This document shows, piece by piece, positions 59,692 to 64,000 of a DNA stretch of 64,000 bases. Within the stretch, counting starts at the first letter, position 1. Every line of letters starts with the position of its first letter. The DNA is from a virus, in the IMG/VR virus record IMGVR_UViG_3300048927_000250, positions 1 to 64,000 of that record. One strand, written 5' to 3'. Below the pieces are notes generated by a model. The model saw only the letters and a program-made list of their open reading frames with translations, ran no database searches and was not told the DNA's origin. The position numbers and the translations under genes are program-made.

Positions 59692-59702
59692 GGTCATAGT
59701 AA
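59692..59702 (-). promoter_or_regulatory. Candidate TATG-type late promoter
   Basis: Minus strand TTACTATGACC, identical to 2333-2343 (+). It lies between the terminator at 59721 and the start at 59622. Confidence 0.5.
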
Positions 59703-59720
59703 GGACGCCATGACGTAATA

Positions 59721-59755
59721 AAAAACAAAAAAAAAGAAGGGCCGAAGCCCCTCTG
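59721..59755 (-). terminator. Minus-strand terminator with UUCG loop
   Basis: AGGGGC-TTCG-GCCCT stem followed by a nine-base T run on the minus strand, behind the stop at 59757. Confidence 0.8.
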
Positions 59756-59756
59756 T

Positions 59757-60146
59757 TTAATGGACCGTCAGATTTCCTGATTGGGCACAGGAATTCATCG
59801 GGATAAGTGCCAGTTCACCGGTCACGTGTTTGATGGTAAACGACTTTTCTGGAATGACGTGCACCACTTCCACAAACGCACACAACGTCTCCGCGCTCAT
59901 GACATCACTCATCATGTCGTTCATCAATTCACGGTACAATCCCCAGGCTTTCGGGTTAGAGAACTCGACACGAACGAAACAGGTGTTGCCACTGAATGAC
60001 CCATCGTCGTTACGGCGCACATCCACCATACAGGAGAGATAGGACGTGTCCGTTTCTATTTCGTTCAACGGGGTGATGCGGTCTTCAAGTTCTACCGTCG
60101 AGCCATCGCTGAACGTGTACTTGTTTATCGTGTATCGACTTTCCAT
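59757..60146 (-). CDS. Hypothetical protein
   Basis: 129 residues, beta-rich N-half (YTFSDGSTVELEDRI), a central helix (WGLYRELMNDMMSDVMSAETLC). TAATG coupling with the upstream gene. Not recognised. Confidence 0.6.
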   Translation of the reverse strand: MESRYTINKYTFSDGSTVELEDRITPLNEIETDTSYLSCMVDVRRNDDGSFSGNTCFVRVEFSNPKAWGLYRELMNDMMSDVMSAETLCAFVEVVHVIPEKSFTIKHVTGELALIPMNSCAQSGNLTVH

Positions 60147-60583
60147 TATTTCCTCACGAGATGGTTAGGTCGTTTACGCATGAATTCTTGGTACTCGGTC
60201 GAGTCTGACCAAGCCAGGATACTCTCCACGTGGACCATGATAGGGCGATGTGAAACCATCACCATCTTACTGTTGTGCTGTACGGTTCCTTCTGCCATCG
60301 GACGTTGGTGAAGGAGTTCTGACACCGTTTGACCGGCGTAAAACCCCATCACTTCCCCTGACGCCGGAACGTACTGCGCACCCACTTGTTTCGACACCTC
60401 ACTGACCACCAACGACACAGCCGTGAAGTACGCATGTGCAGCCCCACTCACCGGAACTAACAGTGGTGGGAAACGCATCTTATCGAAAACAACCACCGTT
60501 GCCAGGAATCGGACCGGTCCTTTCGGTGGTGTTTTCTTCCTCTTCTTCAAAATCTTAACAACCCATTGCTTTAACAGACCCAT
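60146..60583 (-). CDS. Hypothetical protein
   Basis: 145 residues from the ATG at 60583 (GCGGAG seven bases upstream). Basic N-terminus (MGLLKQWVVKILKKRKK) that may contact membrane or nucleic acid, then a hydrophobic mixed body (AHAYFTAVSLVVSEVS). Not recognised. Confidence 0.6.
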   Translation of the reverse strand: MGLLKQWVVKILKKRKKTPPKGPVRFLATVVVFDKMRFPPLLVPVSGAAHAYFTAVSLVVSEVSKQVGAQYVPASGEVMGFYAGQTVSELLHQRPMAEGTVQHNSKMVMVSHRPIMVHVESILAWSDSTEYQEFMRKRPNHLVRK

Positions 60584-60601
60584 TGTGTCACTCCGCACGA
60601 A

Positions 60602-60624
60602 AAAGTGGGGGCACTCAGGCCCCG
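60602..60624 (-). terminator. Probable minus-strand terminator
   Basis: GGGGC-CTGAGT-GCCCC followed by CACTTTTTC on the minus strand, behind the stop at 60629. Confidence 0.6.
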
Positions 60625-60628
60625 CAAG

Positions 60629-61099
60629 TTATCGGCCAAAGAGCGGATTAGGAACCGCTCCTGTATCAATCTCAAGTTTGCTCTGGGCGAACGCAAGCTT
60701 ATAGTGAATCAATTTCTCTTCTACTCGGTAGGACAATTCATATCCAACGCCCCGTAGTTCTTCGGAGTCCAGGCGTAACCACGTCTCGATAGCCTGGTGT
60801 TCATGCTTGATAATGACATCGGCCAACAGGAGGCGCATCGCCCCTACAATCCCCATGTACATTGCCAGCTCCTGCATGACTTTACCCAAGTTTCGCATAG
60901 AGCTCCGCATCGCATCTTCACGAGACTGCCCAAGAATTTCGCTCAGGTCATCCGCCATTTTCTGCTGGGTCTTCATTGCGTTGGCGTACGGTGTGGTACC
61001 AATGTGCGACATGTAAACATCAAGCGCCATGATAAGAGTCTGTTCGTACTTCTGGCGGTCGGTGGTTACATTCAGGTTTACTTCAAAGTCTAAGGCCAT
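60629..61099 (-). CDS. Hypothetical helical protein
   Basis: 156 residues from the ATG at 61099 with CTACGGAG eight bases upstream. Almost all helical (MRNLGKVMQELAMYMGIVGAMRLLLADVII). Unknown. Shares the TAAAACTACGGAG leader with the genes at 62433 and 63010. Confidence 0.6.
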   Translation of the reverse strand: MALDFEVNLNVTTDRQKYEQTLIMALDVYMSHIGTTPYANAMKTQQKMADDLSEILGQSREDAMRSSMRNLGKVMQELAMYMGIVGAMRLLLADVIIKHEHQAIETWLRLDSEELRGVGYELSYRVEEKLIHYKLAFAQSKLEIDTGAVPNPLFGR

Positions 61100-61107
61100 T
61101 TTCAATT

Positions 61108-61120
61108 CTCCGTAGTTTTA
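61108..61120 (-). promoter_or_regulatory. Repeated leader TAAAACTACGGAG
   Basis: Ribosome site plus ten conserved upstream bases, copies at about 62988-63000 and 63515-63528, and with TAAACTACGGA at 15909-15919. More than a plain Shine-Dalgarno is kept. Confidence 0.6.
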
Positions 61121-61131
61121 GCAAATTAAAG

Positions 61132-61386
61132 TTAGACGAACAGGGCAGAACCCGGGATGTCTTCAGGGAAGTCGATGGTGTCAGTGACCACGTCATCAAT
61201 CTTCTCACGTTTGATTTCAAGGTGGCACGGTGTGTCGTACGGCTCCATCAGAAGGGGCTTGACCGCTGGTAGTACCCCTTTATGGTTTTCGTTCAACCAG
61301 TGCGCGTACGCTTCTTCAAAACCGAATGGGTCGAGGATAATGTAGAAGTTCCCTTGTACGTGCTCGTAGCCTTTATTGGTGGACAT
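61132..61386 (-). CDS. Hypothetical protein, paralog group of three
   Basis: 84 residues. Shares with the genes at 61433 and 61674 a beta strand and helix with EEAYAHWLNENHKG (AYQEWLANEMEG; TACVIWMNRVYG) and a following P-----YP/DTPC strand. Acidic C-terminus. Unknown function. Confidence 0.6.
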   Translation of the reverse strand: MSTNKGYEHVQGNFYIILDPFGFEEAYAHWLNENHKGVLPAVKPLLMEPYDTPCHLEIKREKIDDVVTDTIDFPEDIPGSALFV

Positions 61387-61399
61387 GGTGATTCCTTAC

Positions 61400-61427
61400 A
61401 AAAAAGAAGGGGACACAGCGTCCCCTT
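61400..61427 (-). terminator. Minus-strand terminator
   Basis: AAGGGGAC/GTCCCCTT stem with a five-base loop followed by TTCTTTTTTG on the minus strand. Confidence 0.75.
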
Positions 61428-61432
61428 ACTTG

Positions 61433-61672
61433 TTAAACGTTAATGGCAGTGAAGATGGCAACGGTACCGTCTTCTTCGTTTTCGTGTTGACACAACACTT
61501 CACACGGGTAGCGAGTAGGGCGAGTTTCGACCACCCTATCAGGGCCTTCATCCCCCTCGCCGTAGACCCGGTTCATCCAGATAACGCACGCGGTGTCGTA
61601 TGCAGTCTCGTCGTTAACCAGGAAACGACCGTTCCCAATCTCTACTACACCTGTTGCAATTTCTTCGGCCAT
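61433..61672 (-). CDS. Hypothetical protein, paralog group of three
   Basis: 79 residues from the ATG at 61672 (GAGGTTAGT upstream, straddling the previous stop). Pattern GNGRFLVNDETAYDTACVIWMNRV matches its two neighbours; then RPTRYPCEVLC. Unknown function. Confidence 0.6.
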   Translation of the reverse strand: MAEEIATGVVEIGNGRFLVNDETAYDTACVIWMNRVYGEGDEGPDRVVETRPTRYPCEVLCQHENEEDGTVAIFTAINV

Positions 61673-61673
61673 A

Positions 61674-61946
61674 CTAACCTCGTTGTTGGTTACCGGATTG
61701 TACCCAAAGCCGATGTATTTCCTCATCGCTCAAGTCACGCTTCCATTCATCAAAGATTTCCCCGCCGCGTGTGACGCGGGTGAAGGTCACGTTCATTGGG
61801 TAACCGTCAATAGGCGGAACTTCAACCGGATGGTCGGCTGCACCGTTACCCTCCATTTCGTTCGCCAGCCATTCCTGGTAAGCCAGTAAAACAGCTTCCG
61901 GGTCAGTGACTTTAAAGGTGTCGCCACCGATGTGTTCATACGCCAT
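61674..61946 (-). CDS. Hypothetical protein, paralog group of three
   Basis: 90 residues (MAYEHIGGDTFKVTDPEAVLLAYQEWL). Nearest to the gene at 61132 (YEHVQGNFYIILDPFGFEEAYAHWL). The C-terminal 25 residues (LSDEEIHRLWVQSG) are its own. Unknown function. Confidence 0.6.
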   Translation of the reverse strand: MAYEHIGGDTFKVTDPEAVLLAYQEWLANEMEGNGAADHPVEVPPIDGYPMNVTFTRVTRGGEIFDEWKRDLSDEEIHRLWVQSGNQQRG

Positions 61947-61962
61947 AGTTTTATCTCCTGGA

Positions 61963-62436
61963 TTAAAAGCCGTAGGTCATTTGGTCGTTACGGTCGTCTT
62001 CCGGTAATTCTGACACCGGGTCGTAGTCCGGGACATTACTGATTGCCTCGGTCTTGCATTTCTTGTCACTGATTTCTTTGGCGTCTTTGTACACCTTCAC
62101 GCCTTCACGCCAGCTGCCGTCAGGGAGCGTAGCGGAATAGACTACGTAACTGATGTTACCTTTGATGAAGCGGTAATACATCCCACCACCACCGGAGAAT
62201 GCCGTGTACGCGTAGCGCACATTAGTGCGGTTCCCGTAAATTGCAAGTTCAGTGGTGTCACCTTTATGGAAGGCGTACAGTGGGCCGTCAGCGTCGTCAA
62301 TAATGGAGACGCTGTGTTGCGCATCAAGTTCACAATGGAAAATGAGTGGGACGTTAACAGGGATGTCTTCCGCATGGGCTTTTACTTGGTGAGCCAGGAA
62401 CACCGCACAGATTGCCAATAACCATACACGAATCAT
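61963..62436 (-). CDS. Secreted periplasmic-type protein
   Basis: 157 residues. Clear signal peptide (MIRVWLLAICAVFLAHQVKA, cut expected after AHA near 22). The mature part is beta-rich with two Cys (HCEL and KKCK) that may form a disulfide, and an Asp/Glu-rich end. It would act in the host periplasm, for example in lysis or exclusion of other phages; no motif decides. Confidence 0.6.
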   Translation of the reverse strand: MIRVWLLAICAVFLAHQVKAHAEDIPVNVPLIFHCELDAQHSVSIIDDADGPLYAFHKGDTTELAIYGNRTNVRYAYTAFSGGGGMYYRFIKGNISYVVYSATLPDGSWREGVKVYKDAKEISDKKCKTEAISNVPDYDPVSELPEDDRNDQMTYGF

Positions 62437-62978
62437 TTTGCTTCTCCTTCTACTGCAAAGCTTGGGTGAGTTAAGACGTAGAACTTACCGTGTACGCCCA
62501 TTTTACCGCGGGCGACCGTAATACCGATGTGGTCCATGAGTCTTTCGGCTTCAAGGACAACGGCTTCAAAGAACAGGTTGAATTCCCAGCCGTCGAGGCG
62601 TTTGGTTTCCACGCACTCCACCAATGCTCGCATTCCCGCCAGGGTTTCTGTTTTCGCTGCGTCCATGCGGTTCACTATTACCGCACTATTGATTTCGCTG
62701 AGTGTCTGAGTTTCCAACTCGCCCAGACTCGGGTAGACCATGAGGTTAATTTCCTCTTCGTCCATCTTCCGTTTACGCAACGCCGACCACGTTTGGAAAT
62801 ACGGGAGTTCCATCACCTTGGTCCGGCTGTCACGGCCACGGCGTAACTCCATGTAGAGAATATAGTGGGCGACCGAAGCGGGGGTGAAGCCACAGTAGAA
62901 GCCTTCCAGTACTGCGCCAATGCGCCCAGTCATCAGGGTGTTGATGCGAATGTCTTTCGTGTCAGTGTTGGTGTTCAT
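62433..62978 (-). CDS. Hypothetical protein, paralog of the one at 32798
   Basis: 181 residues; leader TAAAACTACGGAG, ATG at 62978. Shares VLEGFYCGFT..AHYILYM, PSLGELE and DGWEFNLFFEAVVLEAERL with the protein at 32798, plus about 30 extra C-terminal residues. Function unknown. Confidence 0.6.
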   Translation of the reverse strand: MNTNTDTKDIRINTLMTGRIGAVLEGFYCGFTPASVAHYILYMELRRGRDSRTKVMELPYFQTWSALRKRKMDEEEINLMVYPSLGELETQTLSEINSAVIVNRMDAAKTETLAGMRALVECVETKRLDGWEFNLFFEAVVLEAERLMDHIGITVARGKMGVHGKFYVLTHPSFAVEGEAK

Positions 62979-63009
62979 CTTAAAATACTCCGTAGTTTTA
63001 ACAGGTTAG

Positions 63010-63507
63010 TTACACAAGGCTGTAGCGTTGTGGGTTAATGAGTTTGTCTTCTTCGAGCGCGAGTAGGCATTCCCGGTATTGTTTATCTTGTTCGCATACC
63101 GCGGCAGTGGCAAAGTAATCACGCAGGGACTTAATGTCATTGGTGACGACCCAGTGCGCGAACTGGAGGTTGGTCACCAACTCTAACGGTGTGATGGGTA
63201 AGTTTCTGGTTCCACCGGTGAGCGACAGGGTAACCACCATCTCCTTCCCAATTCTAACCATCTCTTGCAAGGTTTCGACTTTGCGTCCTGCACCCAATAC
63301 GTAATCGTAGAAAGCGCGCCCCTGGTCAGTCTTAAGGCGTTGACCTTCGATAAGGCGGACTAAATCCGTGCGGTAGTTCGTCAATTCTTTTACGGTAAGT
63401 TCTCCGTAGCGCCCGCGGTTGATGGTCATCTCGAGTGATTCCATTGGGCGATTAGGGCGACCGCTGTTCAGGTTAAGTGTTCTTAAAAAATCTGTTTGTC
63501 TTGACAT
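63010..63507 (-). CDS. Hypothetical protein
   Basis: 165 residues from the ATG at 63507 (CGGAG eight bases upstream; an in-frame GTG at 63516 is too close). Helical, leader TAAAACTACGGAG. Contains YGELTVKELT...EGQRLKT, similar to a segment at 15463. Unknown function. Confidence 0.6.
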   Translation of the reverse strand: MSRQTDFLRTLNLNSGRPNRPMESLEMTINRGRYGELTVKELTNYRTDLVRLIEGQRLKTDQGRAFYDYVLGAGRKVETLQEMVRIGKEMVVTLSLTGGTRNLPITPLELVTNLQFAHWVVTNDIKSLRDYFATAAVCEQDKQYRECLLALEEDKLINPQRYSLV

Positions 63508-63531
63508 ATCGAGCACTCCGTAGTTTTAACA

Positions 63532-63556
63532 AGGGGACCGAAGTCCCCCTTTTTTT
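63532..63556 (-). terminator. Minus-strand stem-loop, weak terminator
   Basis: AGGGGGAC-TTCG-GTCCCCT on the minus strand behind the stop at 63561. The T run is on the far side (plus strand), so it is a stronger signal in the plus direction or a processing site. Confidence 0.5.
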
Positions 63557-63560
63557 AAGG

Positions 63561-64000
63561 TTAGAAACCGGTGAAAGACACACCGTCGATTTTACCGCCT
63601 TTCAGCACCAGCACTACATTCGGGTTACGTGACTTGTTGGCACGTGTGTAATGCGGCACTGGGCGTTCGCCAGGAATATCAGAACGTTCACGACCACCCA
63701 AGGTGACGGCTACACGACTGGTACCGTACATCGCATCCACCGCAGAACCAATGCGGTCGAAGTCATCCAGAGACAGCGTCAGTTCGCTGATAGCCGGTGC
63801 ACTCTCTTTGGCGTTCACGCGGTTAACCAGATTTTCGATAGCATTACCCATTTCTTTCCAGGAATGAATATTCAGGTAATGGCCAAAATCCATGGTCGCC
63901 TTCAGGTCCATTTCGTTGGTAAAGTGTTTATCTACACAACGGTCAATGGCCTTCAATATCGGTTTAATCATTGGTGCGCAGGTACGGTTTTCGATGTAAT
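63561..64000 (-). CDS. Hypothetical protein, 5' end probably outside window
   Basis: The frame is open to the right edge: an ATG at 63971 is preceded by YIENRTCAP with no stop and has no Shine-Dalgarno, so the true start may lie beyond 64000. The visible part (about 146 residues) is mixed and ends NPNVVLVLKGGKIDGVSFTGF. Not recognised. Confidence 0.5.
   Translation of the reverse strand, partial: YIENRTCAPMIKPILKAIDRCVDKHFTNEMDLKATMDFGHYLNIHSWKEMGNAIENLVNRVNAKESAPAISELTLSLDDFDRIGSAVDAMYGTSRVAVTLGGRERSDIPGERPVPHYTRANKSRNPNVVLVLKGGKIDGVSFTGF

Noticed and set aside
1-64000. tRNA, rRNA, CRISPR array, insertion sequence or integrase
   Set aside because: None seen on either strand: no CCA-ended cloverleaf, no transposase DDE block, no Tyr or Ser recombinase motif, no terminal inverted repeats with target duplications.

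Overview
The window is a contiguous piece of a giant (jumbo) tailed phage genome, most likely a myovirus of the phiKZ-related kind that infects an Enterobacterales host. Five things support this. (1) A multisubunit-RNA-polymerase-like beta gene (43120-47634) and a beta-prime N-half-like gene (47642-49270) lie beside a 2217-residue tail protein with a cell-wall hydrolase domain and a T4-gp21-type prohead protease; as I remember it, phiKZ and SPN3US have the same order. (2) A 16-base element, TATATTAC-N4-RTGA, sits upstream of five minus-strand transcription units; TATATTAC is the early promoter core I recall for phiKZ. (3) Nucleotide and stress genes are typical of large phages: ThyA, dUTPase, PhoH, a DHH phosphoesterase. 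(4) Genes are densely packed with ATGA/TAATG overlaps. (5) There are no bacterial housekeeping operons, tRNAs or rRNAs. The host assignment is inference, from the ThyA and SspB resemblance to gamma-proteobacterial proteins and the exopolysaccharide-type tailspike.

Layout. 1-8318 (+): adsorption module, with the end of a collagen-like tail fibre, a fibre assembly-like protein, and six tandem paralogous structural proteins that form two copies of a three-gene block. 8430-23793 (-, with one + gene at 15045): about 32 small genes, mostly unknown. They include a DHH phosphoesterase, four neighbours sharing a basic C-terminal tail, a TraB/ChaN-like protein, PhoH, small membrane proteins, an SPFH-like protein and thymidylate synthase. 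24001-25905 (+): a beta-helix tailspike. 25943-37355 (-): accessory and host-takeover genes, including an HslV-like Ntn hydrolase, an SspB-like ClpXP adaptor, a DUF4262 protein, a dUTPase embedded in a larger protein, a P-loop kinase-like protein and a DUF488-like protein. 37504-49270 (-): virion head and RNA polymerase block. 49312-58201 (+): giant tail protein and a second structural protein. 58257-64000 (-): small unknown genes with several paralog pairs and a recurring leader. The last gene, like the first, runs off the window.

How the parts fit. The virion polymerase would be injected and read early units from the TATATTAC promoters. A different TATG-type element (TTACTATGACC, two exact copies directly behind terminators, plus looser relatives) is a candidate late promoter class. 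Minus-strand units usually end in hairpins with a C(UUCG)G loop; several hairpins between convergent genes work in both directions. ThyA and dUTPase supply dTTP. The HslV-like and SspB-like proteins suggest that the phage steers host proteolysis. All start codons were chosen by Shine-Dalgarno spacing and coupling to the upstream stop. Names beyond the clear families are left blank.
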